NCBI GenBank assembly: GCA_038257155.1
Contig: JBBSJP010000028.1
Span: 1 to 54,123, forward strand
Reading direction: 5' to 3'
Length of the DNA stretch: 54,123 nt
Origin: JANJTY01 sp038257155
GTDB lineage: Bacteria > Pseudomonadota > Gammaproteobacteria > Xanthomonadales > Xanthomonadaceae
Each line of letters starts with the position of its first letter. Positions within the stretch are counted from its first letter, which is position 1. The notes below the pieces were generated by a model. That model was not told where the DNA came from. It did no database searches and saw only the letters and a list, made by a program, of their open reading frames with translations. Made by a program: the position numbers and the translations under genes. Below are positions 31,185-39,633 of the stretch, piece after piece.

Positions 31185-32360
31185 TTACGGATTGGTCGGC
31201 CAGACGCGCCCCTGCGGATCAAATTCCACCATGTTCCGTTGCGCAGCGCGCGGGCCGAATCCGCAGATCGCCAGCGGACCTTCGTGTGCCGGGTCCAGGC
31301 CCAGGACGCGTTCAATATCGACCTCGTTGATTGCCGCGGTAACGAAGGCGCCGAGGCCCATTTCTGTCGCTGACAGATAGAGCGTCTGCGACAGATGGCC
31401 GACATCCAGCACCAGGGCGCGATAGGCCTTGGCGTGATTGCGGTACTTCCAGAAGCTGCGCGTGAATCGCGGCGCGAGCACCACCAGCACGTGTGCCGGC
31501 GAGAACCAGTGCTGACCGGCAACAAAGGTCAGTGCCAGTGCGTCCAGCGACATATCCGGACCTTCGAGCCGGGCCAGCGCGTGAGCCCCACCGTGGTAAT
31601 GATATAGGCCCGGGCTGATGTCCTCGACGCGCTGCACGAGCAGATAGGCCTCAGTAGCGTGCAGGCCTCCGCCGGAGGGACTGTGCTTCTTCAGGATGGT
31701 GGCTCCCGGCGCTGCCTCGTAGGTTCCCTGCGTCGCGAAGCAGCGTTGCAGCAGCTGCGAGAACTGCGCCAGCGGCAATTGCGTGTCGATATCAAAATTG
31801 CGGCAGGTGGTGCGTCGCGCCAGCAGTGCATCGAAATCGTCCTCGTCCTGACGCGGCAGCGGCCGCATCGCCGCGCCCTCAAGGTTCGGGTGGTAATGCG
31901 GAGGAGGCGTGCCGAGCTTGTTCACTAGTTCAGCCAGAGTGCGCGAGCCTTCGCGATCCATCGACTCAGCCGAATCCACGTCCTGCCATCGACCGAAGCT
32001 GTGCATCACCGCAGAGAGGCCGTGCCAGTGGCCATCGCGGTGCTGCTGCTCCTTGCTGGCATGCGCTGCATGTGCCGGGCTATCGCTGATCAACAGGCCG
32101 CAGAGCTGCAGTTCGTGCAAGACCTCGGCGTCATGCGAACTATCCAGTTCATCGATCCCGACCCAGCGATGACTGCCAATTGCGCCCAGAGCCAGGAGCT
32201 CGGCCTGCGACAGTTCACGCTCCGCATCAAGATGCGGAGCCAGTGCGACCCAGCGCAGCCTGGAGCGCAGTCCGTCACCGCCCTGGGTGAGGTCCTGCAG
32301 GTCGAAATCCAGCGATTCGCGCGGCTCGATCAGCAGGGTCTGGCAGCGTCGCACTCGCAT
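31185..32360 (-). CDS. SagB-type nitroreductase, putative peptide-maturation dehydrogenase
   Basis: A 391-residue protein. Residues 1-160 are a domain of unknown fold; residues 170-391 are an FMN-dependent SagB-like nitroreductase domain: LLARRTTCRNFDIDTQLPLAQFSQLLQRCF, KKHSPSGGGLHATEAYLLV, GLYHYHGGAHALARL, LVLDVGHLSQTLYLSATEMGLGAFVTAAINEV. SagB enzymes oxidise azolines to azoles in RiPPs. The arrangement matches what I remember of NCBI's 'putative peptide maturation dehydrogenase' (TIGR04511, from memory). It is divergent from the precursor-like peptide gene (108-bp gap) and downstream of the cyclase. No YcaO partner is present. Confidence 0.82.
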   Translation of the reverse strand: MRVRRCQTLLIEPRESLDFDLQDLTQGGDGLRSRLRWVALAPHLDAERELSQAELLALGAIGSHRWVGIDELDSSHDAEVLHELQLCGLLISDSPAHAAHASKEQQHRDGHWHGLSAVMHSFGRWQDVDSAESMDREGSRTLAELVNKLGTPPPHYHPNLEGAAMRPLPRQDEDDFDALLARRTTCRNFDIDTQLPLAQFSQLLQRCFATQGTYEAAPGATILKKHSPSGGGLHATEAYLLVQRVEDISPGLYHYHGGAHALARLEGPDMSLDALALTFVAGQHWFSPAHVLVVLAPRFTRSFWKYRNHAKAYRALVLDVGHLSQTLYLSATEMGLGAFVTAAINEVDIERVLGLDPAHEGPLAICGFGPRAAQRNMVEFDPQGRVWPTNP

Positions 32361-32422
32361 TGACGATCCTGGTTGGCGGAGTCGGGCCTCACGCTAACGG
32401 TGATTCTCCTCATCTGCAATCG

Positions 32423-32460
32423 TATGATGCGGGTCGACCACTTCCGGTCGACAAGGGGAG
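32423..32460 (+). promoter_or_regulatory. Putative promoter and leader palindrome of the peptide gene
   Basis: TATGAT (32423-32428) is a strong -10-type hexamer; its -35 partner (GTGATT near 32400) is weak. Just downstream, GTCGACC (32433-32439) and GGTCGAC (32446-32452) form a perfect inverted repeat that the transcript would start within or just before. The ribosome site GGGGAG (32455-32460) follows. The palindrome could be an operator or a 5' leader hairpin; this is inference. Confidence 0.4.
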
Positions 32461-32468
32461 ACGCCGCG

Positions 32469-32735
32469 ATGCCACCACTCAGTTCCGAGCAGGTCATGGC
32501 CCTGCTCGACAAACTCGCGACCGATGATGTCTACCGCGCCCTGTTCCAGAACAATCTTGGCGCGGCGCTGGCGCAGCTTCCGGGTCAGCCGGCCATTCCC
32601 CCCGGCGTAGTGCCGGGTGGTTGCCTGCGTCCGGTGCAACTGGCCAGCAAGGCGGCTATTCAGGCCAGTTTGCAGGTGCTGCATGATCAACTGATGGGCA
32701 CCAACAATCACATTCCAAAACTGTTGGAAGCCTGA
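32469..32735 (+). CDS. Putative RiPP precursor (NHLP-related peptide)
   Basis: An 88-residue peptide. The N-terminal leader-like helix QVMALLDKLATDDVYRALFQ and NNLGAALAQLP match the nitrile-hydratase-like/NHLP leader pattern. A Pro/Gly-rich hinge ending VVPGG precedes a single Cys, then RPVQLASKAAIQASLQVLHDQL and HIPKLLEA. The LASK-xxI stretch recalls NCBI's NHLP-related modified peptide family (TIGR04509, from memory). ATG 32469 follows GGGGAG at 32455-32460; an upstream in-frame start adds no homology. The gene lies between divergent and convergent neighbours encoding the SagB-like dehydrogenase and the cyclase. The true core and modification are unknown. Confidence 0.78.
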   Translation: MPPLSSEQVMALLDKLATDDVYRALFQNNLGAALAQLPGQPAIPPGVVPGGCLRPVQLASKAAIQASLQVLHDQLMGTNNHIPKLLEA

Positions 32736-32750
32736 TCCGGGATCGACAAG

Positions 32751-32784
32751 ACGGCGTCGGCGGATTTCAGCCGGCGCCGTTGTT
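32751..32784. terminator. Shared terminator-like hairpin between convergent genes
   Basis: ACGGCGTCGGC (32751-32761) and GCCGGCGCCGT (32770-32780) pair over 11 bp with one G-U pair and an 8-nt loop, followed by TGTTCT on the + strand. It sits in the 49-bp gap between the ends of the peptide gene and the cyclase gene, a good place for a bidirectional terminator. The T-run is weak. Confidence 0.5.
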
Positions 32785-35436
32785 CTACTCCGGGCGGATG
32801 GCCCCGACGCGCGATCGAATGCTGTCTGGCCACTGCCTTTCGGTCCAGCGTGCTTCGAAGGCCCGTAGACGTGCGTGAACGGTCGGGTTTTCGCCCTCGG
32901 CTGCAGCCAGTTCGGCTGCGGTCAGCAGCGCCATGCTTACGTCGACGATATTCTGAACGCGCAGTCCCGGACTGATGCCGGATTCGGAGAAAGCCTGGCC
33001 GCGCGCCTGGCTGAGTTCGTCCGCTGCGCGTCTGGCTTCAGCAGTCTGGCCCAGGGCCTTCAGCGTTGCGAGCCGGGTGACATGCCATTGAAGCAAGAGG
33101 GGCTCGGCGGCGTCTTGCTGAAGCAGTCGCAGCGCTTCGTCGTGTTGCCCCTTCGACAGTGCCACCTGAGCCCTCACAAGCTTGGCCAGCTGTTGCTGGA
33201 GTGGAAACTCGCTGGTTTCTGCCAAGCCTGCGGTCTGATCCAGCAGAGCCTCGGCTTGCGCCACAAAGCCACCTCGCGCTGCCAGGTAACCGAGTGCGAG
33301 CGCGCTATACAGGCCACGGCGACGCTCTGCGTCCGAGTCATTCTGCAGATCGATGGTCGCCCGTTCCATGGCCAGCGGCAGGATTGCCCGGAACGCATCC
33401 TGATCACCGTGCAGCAAGCTGAAGCTGAGATTGGCCAGGTCGCGAACGCTGGTGCCACGCGACCCTGCCCCGTAGGTCGTGGCGGCGAGCTCGTCCAGGT
33501 GAGATCTTGCGGCATCGTGCTGACCCTGATCGAGCGCGATCAGCGCCCTTGCCAAGGCCTTGTCCCAGTCTGCATTCGGGGCGAGCGACTCATCCATTGC
33601 GTCGAGTCGGGCAAGTGCTTCGGGCACGCGATCCGCTGCGACCAGCGCGTAGGTGTGGAACAGGCCCGAGCCGTAAACGCCGAGTTCGTCGGCGCGAGCA
33701 AATTCGGTGACTGCCTCGGCCAGTCTGTTGTCGGCGGTTAGGCAGGTAGCGCGCAGGTATACCGCATCGCCTCGATAGGCATACTGCGGTTGGTCGGCCA
33801 TTGCCGCGATGCGCTCGCATTCGCCCTGACGATTCAGCATGAGGTGCTCGGCCAGCGCCTCGTTGTAGTGCGCGGTGTGGAAGTCCGGGTACATGCTGCC
33901 CATCAGACGCCATTTCTGGGCTGCCGGTTCCGGCTTGCCAAAGCTGGCAATCCAGGCGTCAACGTACAGCGCATCGCGTTCGGTGAGCCGGTCTTGCCAG
34001 CTGCGCGCCTGCTCGGCGTGTTTCAGTCCAGCTTCCAGGTGATCGGTGCGCACCTCGATCCGCGCAAGTCCAATGCTGGCCAGGGCGAACTGCGGGTCGA
34101 GATGCAGTGCGTGCTGATAGCTGGTGCGGGCTTCATCAAGTCGCGATTGGGCGTAGGCTGCCTCACCCAGCGCGTAGGCGCGCAGTGCGTCAAGGCTGGC
34201 ACTGGTGACCTGGGGCAGAGGCATGGAGTCACGCTCGATTGCCTTGAGCGCCTCACCCAGTCGACCGCGCAGCTGCTGGGTAACCAAATCGATAGAATTC
34301 AGCGTCGAATCGACGCCGATGCCGTCCGCCGATTCGGCATAGACCGTGGTCTGGGTTCTTGGATCGACGAGTTCGGCGCTGACCCGTACGCGACCACCGA
34401 TTTCGGCGACGGTTGGCAGGATCACGGCGCGGGCGCCTTCGCGCAATGCAATTTCCGAGGCTACTTCCCGGTCCAGGGTGGTGCCAGGTGGGCGCTGCAT
34501 GCGCGCCAGCGCGGCCTGCAGCTTGAGCTCGGGCAGAACATTGACATGGCGCGATTGCTCCATGCTGATCTGGAAGGCAGTGGCGAGTGAATCGTCCAAC
34601 AGGCTTTCGCCAGTGAGATTGCGCACGTCACCCAGCACTACCCAGTCCCGCTCTGCGAACGCGATGACAGGTTGGGCGCGCATTGTCAGCGCAAGGCCAA
34701 TGCCTACCGCAGCCAACACGGCCACCGCTTCCACGGCCAGGGTAGCCGGGCGACGCCACCAGGGTATGGCGCGTTGCGCCTTGGGCCCGGAGGGCGGCGC
34801 AGTCAGTGGGGCCAAGCCGGGTTCCCCGACCTCGTGCACCTTGGTGGTCGTTGGCAGGCCCTTGAACCGGTAACGGCCATGCTCCACCCAGCGCGCCTCG
34901 GTGGGCGTATCGAGTTCGACTGCAGCGCGCTGCGCCAGACCGAAGGCAATGCCGGACATCAGGATCTGGCCTGGCAGGGCCAGCGCCATCAGGCGCGCCG
35001 CAACTGGTTTGGCCAGTCCTTCCACCTCGTGCGTCTTGGCGCCATCAGCGATGTCGTGGACGCTGTTGGGCCACATCAGCACTTCGCCGACATGGATGCC
35101 GACCCGGGCGCGCAGCGGCTCGCCACAGTCCTCACCTAGTGTCTTGAGCGCGCGCTGGTAGGCCAGAGCGAAGGCCACGGCTTCGATGGCGCGCTCGAAC
35201 AGGATCAGGAAGCCATCCGTCTTGTCGATCTCGCGGCCGCCATGGCGATGGACCAGATCGCGGGCGATACGGTCATGGCGACGCCACAGGGCTGCCGCAG
35301 CGCTGTCGCCGATGCGCTCGACCAGTGCCGTTGAATCGACCAGATCGCAGACCAGCACGGCGCGGATCTTCGGCGCGCCGACAGATTCGGTGTGCGCGGC
35401 AACTGGCGGTGCAGAGCTGATGAGTGGCGTGCTCAC
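32785..35436 (-). CDS. Class III cyclase-TPR protein, putative peptide-modification-system cyclase
   Basis: An 883-residue protein. Residues 22-190 are a class III adenylate/guanylate cyclase domain (VCDLVDSTALVERIGD, DKTDGFLILFERA, RVGIHVGEV) with both metal-binding Asp regions present. A membrane span lies near 238-255 (LAVEAVAVLAAVGIGLALTM). From about 270 is a TolB/FlgO-like region (VLGDVRNLTGESLLDDSLATAFQISMEQ), then TPR repeats to the end. The layout matches NCBI's 'putative peptide modification system cyclase' (TIGR04510, from memory). It starts with GTG 35436. It lies 104 bp downstream of the export operon on the same strand. Confidence 0.82.
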   Translation of the reverse strand: MSTPLISSAPPVAAHTESVGAPKIRAVLVCDLVDSTALVERIGDSAAAALWRRHDRIARDLVHRHGGREIDKTDGFLILFERAIEAVAFALAYQRALKTLGEDCGEPLRARVGIHVGEVLMWPNSVHDIADGAKTHEVEGLAKPVAARLMALALPGQILMSGIAFGLAQRAAVELDTPTEARWVEHGRYRFKGLPTTTKVHEVGEPGLAPLTAPPSGPKAQRAIPWWRRPATLAVEAVAVLAAVGIGLALTMRAQPVIAFAERDWVVLGDVRNLTGESLLDDSLATAFQISMEQSRHVNVLPELKLQAALARMQRPPGTTLDREVASEIALREGARAVILPTVAEIGGRVRVSAELVDPRTQTTVYAESADGIGVDSTLNSIDLVTQQLRGRLGEALKAIERDSMPLPQVTSASLDALRAYALGEAAYAQSRLDEARTSYQHALHLDPQFALASIGLARIEVRTDHLEAGLKHAEQARSWQDRLTERDALYVDAWIASFGKPEPAAQKWRLMGSMYPDFHTAHYNEALAEHLMLNRQGECERIAAMADQPQYAYRGDAVYLRATCLTADNRLAEAVTEFARADELGVYGSGLFHTYALVAADRVPEALARLDAMDESLAPNADWDKALARALIALDQGQHDAARSHLDELAATTYGAGSRGTSVRDLANLSFSLLHGDQDAFRAILPLAMERATIDLQNDSDAERRRGLYSALALGYLAARGGFVAQAEALLDQTAGLAETSEFPLQQQLAKLVRAQVALSKGQHDEALRLLQQDAAEPLLLQWHVTRLATLKALGQTAEARRAADELSQARGQAFSESGISPGLRVQNIVDVSMALLTAAELAAAEGENPTVHARLRAFEARWTERQWPDSIRSRVGAIRPE

Positions 35437-35540
35437 TATTCTGGTGCAGCGCTTCCGGATGCAGGCGGTGGGCCGACAGGTCTAAGGATTCTGCGCTACG
35501 TGGGAGTCGTCGCCAAGTTCGGCAGGTGCAAGGCTGCGGT

Positions 35541-36773
35541 TCACTCGTAGCGCAATGCGTCGATCGGATCGAGCTGTGCCGCTTTGGCGGCGGGCAGAAT
35601 GCCGAACAGGATGCCGACAGCAGCGGAGAAGCCGACCGACAGGGCGATGGCCCAGAGCGGGACGTGCGCCGGAGGGAAGCCAGGCAGCATTGTCGCGGCA
35701 AGAAAGCCGACACCATAGCCAAGGGCGACACCCAGCAGGCCGCCCAGCACGCAGAGCAGGATGGCTTCGATGAGGAACTGCAGCAGGATGTCGCTGCGAG
35801 TCGCGCCGAGCGCCTTCAGGATGCCGATCTCGCGAGTGCGCTCGGTTACCGAGACCAGCATGATGTTCATGATGCCGATGCCACCCACCAGCAGGGAAAT
35901 GCCGACGATGCCGGCGGCCACCGCGGTGACGGTGTTGATGACCGAGTTGAAGCTTTCGGTGAGCTGCGCGGAGGTCTGCACACGGAAGTCGTCGGCCTGG
36001 CCAGGCTTGAGGTTGTGCTGTTGGCGCAGCACGCGGCGGATGCGATCGGATACTTCCTCCATGCGCTCGACGTCGTCCACCTTCAGCTGGATCTGGATGT
36101 CGGTTCGGCGCGTGTTGCCGATCAGGCGCTGCATGGTGCTGTAGGGCAGCAGCACGAAGTCGTCCTGCGAGAAACCGAACAGTTCGCCGCGTGGTTCCAT
36201 CACGCCGATCACGCGACACCAGTCGTCGCCAACGCGGATGAACTCGCCCATGCCGTTGTCGGGCAGTTCCAGGCGTTCGGCGACTTCGATGCCGATCAGG
36301 CAGACCATACGGCGGCGGTCTTCGTCGCTGCGGGTGAAGAAGCGCCCCTCACTGGGCATCACGCCAGTCACGTCCATGTAGCTGGGGCCAACGCCGAAGA
36401 CCTGGGTGAAATGGTTCTTGGCGCGGTGACCGACCTGGCCGGTGCGTCCGTCCGGGCTGAACAACACCGGGGTAATGTGCGAGATGCCTTCGATGCGATT
36501 GCGCACCGCGGCCAGGTCCGACTCGGAGAGGCGCGCAAGCCGTCCACGAATGGCCTGCTGGAAGGGCGTGTAGGAGCGCACCGTGACTGAATCCGCGCCC
36601 AGGCCCTGGAACTGTGCATTCACCGTATGCGACAGGCCTTGCACGATGGAGACCACCGCGATGACCGCCATCACGCCGATGATGATGCCCAGCGTGGTGA
36701 GGAAGGAACGCAGACCGTTGGCGCGAATCGCGGCGAAGGCCGAGCGCAGGCTTTCCAGCAGGATGAAGTTCAC
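35541..36773 (-). CDS. MacB-type ABC transporter permease
   Basis: A 410-residue permease with an N-terminal span (FAAIRANGLRSFLTTLGIIIGVMAVIAVVSIVQG), a large periplasmic MacB_PCD-like region and three C-terminal spans in FtsX-like order. GLRSFLTTLGIIIGVMAVI is the MacB/LolC signature. It starts with GTG 36773, overlapping the stop of the ATPase gene by 4 bp. Together with the ATPase and the MacA-like adaptor it forms a tripartite exporter, and an outer-membrane partner would be needed (none here). The substrate is unknown; the adjacent peptide-modification locus makes a peptide cargo possible. Confidence 0.88.
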   Translation of the reverse strand: MNFILLESLRSAFAAIRANGLRSFLTTLGIIIGVMAVIAVVSIVQGLSHTVNAQFQGLGADSVTVRSYTPFQQAIRGRLARLSESDLAAVRNRIEGISHITPVLFSPDGRTGQVGHRAKNHFTQVFGVGPSYMDVTGVMPSEGRFFTRSDEDRRRMVCLIGIEVAERLELPDNGMGEFIRVGDDWCRVIGVMEPRGELFGFSQDDFVLLPYSTMQRLIGNTRRTDIQIQLKVDDVERMEEVSDRIRRVLRQQHNLKPGQADDFRVQTSAQLTESFNSVINTVTAVAAGIVGISLLVGGIGIMNIMLVSVTERTREIGILKALGATRSDILLQFLIEAILLCVLGGLLGVALGYGVGFLAATMLPGFPPAHVPLWAIALSVGFSAAVGILFGILPAAKAAQLDPIDALRYE

Positions 36774-37489
36774 CGCTTGCGCTCCTGGCGGCGGTCGTAC
36801 TCGAGCTTGCCGTCGCGCAGCCGCACCACGCGATGGCAGTGCGCGGCAATGTCGGGCTCGTGCGTGACAATGATGATGGTCTGGCCTTCGGCGTGAAGCT
36901 GGTCAAACAGGGCCATGATCTCCACCGTCGTGGCTGAATCCAGGTTGCCGGTGGGTTCGTCCGCGAGCAGGATGGCTGGACGTCCGACCAGGGCGCGCGC
37001 CACCGCAACGCGCTGGCGCTGCCCGCCGGAGAGCTGGTTCGGCAAATGGTCCATGCGCGAACCCAGGCCCACGCGCTGCAATGCCTCGGTTGCCAGGCGG
37101 CGTCGCTCGGCCAGGGCCAGGCGGCGGTAGACCAATGGCTGCATCACGTTGTGCAGCGCATCGGCGCGTGGCAGCAGATTGAAGCTCTGGAAGATGAAGC
37201 CGATCTCGCGGTTGCGCACGGTTGCCAGCTCGTTTTCGCTCATCTGCGCCACTTCACGATCATTGAGCGTGTAGGTACCGCCGGTGGGTTTGTCGAGGCA
37301 GCCGATCAGGTTCATCAGGGTGGACTTGCCCGAGCCTGAGGCACCGATCACGGCAAGGTATTCGTTGCGCGCGATGTCGAGATCGAGCCCATCCAGCGCT
37401 CGCACGATCTGTTCGCCCATGCGGTACTCACGCCGGATGTCGCGCAGCATGATGACCGGGGTGGCCTTGGGAATGATCTGGGCGGACAT
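36770..37489 (-). CDS. MacB-type ABC transporter ATPase
   Basis: A 239-residue ATPase. Walker A is GASGSGKST, the Q-loop region is IFQSFNLLPR, the signature is LSGGQRQRVAVARAL, Walker B is ILLADEPTGNLD and the H-loop is IIIVTHEP. The EPTGNLDS pattern is typical of the LolD/MacB family. ATG 37489 is chosen over the upstream ATG at 37528 because it aligns with family starts. It is coupled to the permease gene by a GTGA overlap and follows the adaptor gene by 87 bp. Confidence 0.9.
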   Translation of the reverse strand: MSAQIIPKATPVIMLRDIRREYRMGEQIVRALDGLDLDIARNEYLAVIGASGSGKSTLMNLIGCLDKPTGGTYTLNDREVAQMSENELATVRNREIGFIFQSFNLLPRADALHNVMQPLVYRRLALAERRRLATEALQRVGLGSRMDHLPNQLSGGQRQRVAVARALVGRPAILLADEPTGNLDSATTVEIMALFDQLHAEGQTIIIVTHEPDIAAHCHRVVRLRDGKLEYDRRQERKR

Positions 37490-37576
37490 CAGACTGGATT
37501 CGTCAGGAAGCGCATCGAGCAAGGGCATGACGAGGATGGTGTCGCATTGGGCGAGTCGGCAGCACTCATGGACCGA

Positions 37577-38785
37577 TCACTCGTCCTTTGCCTTTGCGTC
37601 GCCGTCGTCCTTTGGCTTCTTCTCCTCCGGCTTCAGTCGGTCACCCTCACGCAGGCTGCGCAGGACCCGGAATGGTCCCGCGACGACCTGCTCGCCGGCC
37701 TTCAGGCCTTCGGTGATCTCCATGTGACTGTCGGAGGAAAGTCCGGTCTGCACCTCGCGCTTTTCCGCCTTTTCATCGGCCTGGACGAAGACGTAGGCCT
37801 GCTCGCTGCTGGCCTTTTCGTCTTCGTCATACAGTACGGCTGCGATGGGCACGGCGAGGGCGTCATCGCTGGTTTCGGTGTAGATCTCGGCGCGGCAGCT
37901 CATGCCTGGTCGAACCTTGGCCAATTCCGGTTCGGTAAGCCGCACGCGGACCTCGAAGGACAGGTTCTGCTGGCCCTCGGCACGCTGCGCCGAGGTGGCA
38001 ATGCTTTCCACCACGCCAGGCAGGGCGATGTCGGGAAACCCTGCGGCAAAGATCGCCGCCGGCTGTCCGAGCGACACTCTGGCAATGTCGGCCTCATCGA
38101 CCCGCAGTTCGGTCAGCATCGAGCTCGTGTCGGCGATCACCGCCACGGTCGAGCCGGGGATGTTGGTGGTGCCGGCGATGACCGCCTCGCCTGGCTTGAC
38201 GTCGAGTTGAATGACGATGCCATCGATAGGCGAACGGATCTCGGTCTTGCTCAGCGCGTCGCGGGCCTGGGCCTGGGCGGCCTGGGCCTGTGATAACGCC
38301 GTCTGGCGCGAGCGCAGGTCCATCTGCGCCAGGGCCAGTTCGTTTTCCGCGGCTTCCTGACTGTTGGCGTCGGTCAGCTTGCGGCGGAACAGTTCACGGG
38401 TGCGCTCCACCTGGCGCTCGAGGTTTTCCAGCAGCAGGCGCTGGCGCGAGATGGCGATCTCCTGCAGTCGCACATTCGCGGTCTGCTGCTCGAGCTGGGC
38501 GCGGAACTGTTCCGGATCCAGACTGATGATCAGGTCGCCGGTTGAGACCCGATCGCCTTCCTCCACCGGTACCGTCGCGGCCTTGCCGATCACTTCGGAG
38601 CGCAACTGCACCTGCTCGCGATAGGCAAGCTGACCTGAGGACAGCACGGCGCTGCGGATCTGCTGCGCTTCCACCGCCACCAACTCGACGCCTTTGGCGC
38701 TGTCGCCGCGGGTCAGCTTGGAAATCAGCGGCAGCGCCACCAGCGCCGCGCCCAGCGCGACGAATACCAGGACTTTGCGATTCAT
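37577..38785 (-). CDS. MacA/HlyD-type periplasmic adaptor
   Basis: A 402-residue adaptor with an N-terminal anchor (VLVFVALGAALVALPLISKL), a lipoyl half (AATVPVEEGDRVSTGDLIISLDP), a long alpha-helical hairpin (about residues 95-190), the second lipoyl half (IRSPIDGIVIQLDVKPGEAV) and a beta-barrel/MPD region. The C-terminus ends in a charged Lys/Glu tail. Such proteins bridge the ABC permease to an outer-membrane channel. It starts one base after the Yip1 gene's stop, so the two genes are an operon. Confidence 0.9.
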   Translation of the reverse strand: MNRKVLVFVALGAALVALPLISKLTRGDSAKGVELVAVEAQQIRSAVLSSGQLAYREQVQLRSEVIGKAATVPVEEGDRVSTGDLIISLDPEQFRAQLEQQTANVRLQEIAISRQRLLLENLERQVERTRELFRRKLTDANSQEAAENELALAQMDLRSRQTALSQAQAAQAQARDALSKTEIRSPIDGIVIQLDVKPGEAVIAGTTNIPGSTVAVIADTSSMLTELRVDEADIARVSLGQPAAIFAAGFPDIALPGVVESIATSAQRAEGQQNLSFEVRVRLTEPELAKVRPGMSCRAEIYTETSDDALAVPIAAVLYDEDEKASSEQAYVFVQADEKAEKREVQTGLSSDSHMEITEGLKAGEQVVAGPFRVLRSLREGDRLKPEEKKPKDDGDAKAKDE

Positions 38786-38786
38786 G

Positions 38787-39494
38787 TCAGGAAATGATCA
38801 GCGCCCAGACCCCGAAGATCAGCACCCAGGGGGCGCAGGCAACGATGGCGGACTTGATGAGGGAGGAGCCAGTCCAGCGCATGAATCCGATGGTCATCAG
38901 CACCAGCATCCACAGATTGATCAGCGACAGCGAATTGCCCCAGGTGAACCAGGACGATCCCGGTTCGGCATGGATGAACAGCGCTTGCATGCTGAGCGGA
39001 TTCAGGTCGTGCTGTGCCAGCTGGTTGCTGTCGGCCATGGCGATGACCACCAGCATGGCAATGGCACCAAAAATGCCGGGAAATGCGGTCCACGCAGAAA
39101 ACGCAAACCACTGGCCATAGCGCAATGACGGATCACCAACCGCCTTGTTGACCAGGTGCAGATAGGCCGACTGGATGGCGTAGATCAGAAAGGTCACCAC
39201 GATGATCGCGACCACACCCGTGGTGATCATCACGGCCGGCTTCATGAAGCCGCGGATGGATTCCGCCGCGGCAGGATCACTGCCCGGTGGCAACGCGGTG
39301 CGCACGGTTTCATCCACCAGCCAGTCGATATCCACCCACAGGTTGTAGACCACCACGGCAACAATGGTCAGCAGCAGCGAAATGCCCAATGGAACCCATA
39401 GCCAGGAAACGCGATTCTTAACTTCGTCCAGTGCCCGGGCCGGCGCAGCGATGATGTCGACGAGGGCATTGCCCACGCTGTAGTTCGTGCTCAT
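38787..39494 (-). CDS. Yip1-family membrane protein
   Basis: A 235-residue protein with about five membrane spans (roughly 33-52, 90-110, 133-155, 180-200 and 212-233) and the Yip1/DUF1282 pattern of FxAPxxALDEV and YGQWFAFSAWTAFPGIFGAIAMLV. The role of bacterial Yip1 proteins is unknown. It is the first gene of the four-gene operon leading to the MacA/MacB-like exporter. A GGGGAAAT ribosome site precedes ATG 39494. Confidence 0.75.
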   Translation of the reverse strand: MSTNYSVGNALVDIIAAPARALDEVKNRVSWLWVPLGISLLLTIVAVVVYNLWVDIDWLVDETVRTALPPGSDPAAAESIRGFMKPAVMITTGVVAIIVVTFLIYAIQSAYLHLVNKAVGDPSLRYGQWFAFSAWTAFPGIFGAIAMLVVIAMADSNQLAQHDLNPLSMQALFIHAEPGSSWFTWGNSLSLINLWMLVLMTIGFMRWTGSSLIKSAIVACAPWVLIFGVWALIIS

Positions 39495-39584
39495 ATCGAT
39501 TTCCCCGTTGTGACGTGATGATTGTCGCGCAGAACATCCTGCTTGAGACAGTGACGCAAGTCACCCAGAAAATGTGACCGAGCC

Positions 39585-39606
39585 CGTTTCCTTCACGCAG
39601 GAAACG
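39585..39606. repeat. Hairpin between the Atm1-type gene and the Yip1 gene
   Basis: CGTTTCC (39585-39591) and GGAAACG (39600-39606) pair around an 8-nt loop in the 139-bp gap. It lies 28 bp past the Atm1-type stop codon in its direction of transcription. No T-run follows, so a terminator role is weakly supported. Confidence 0.35.
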
Positions 39607-39633
39607 TCTGCCTTGATTGCTCAGGCCGGCAAT

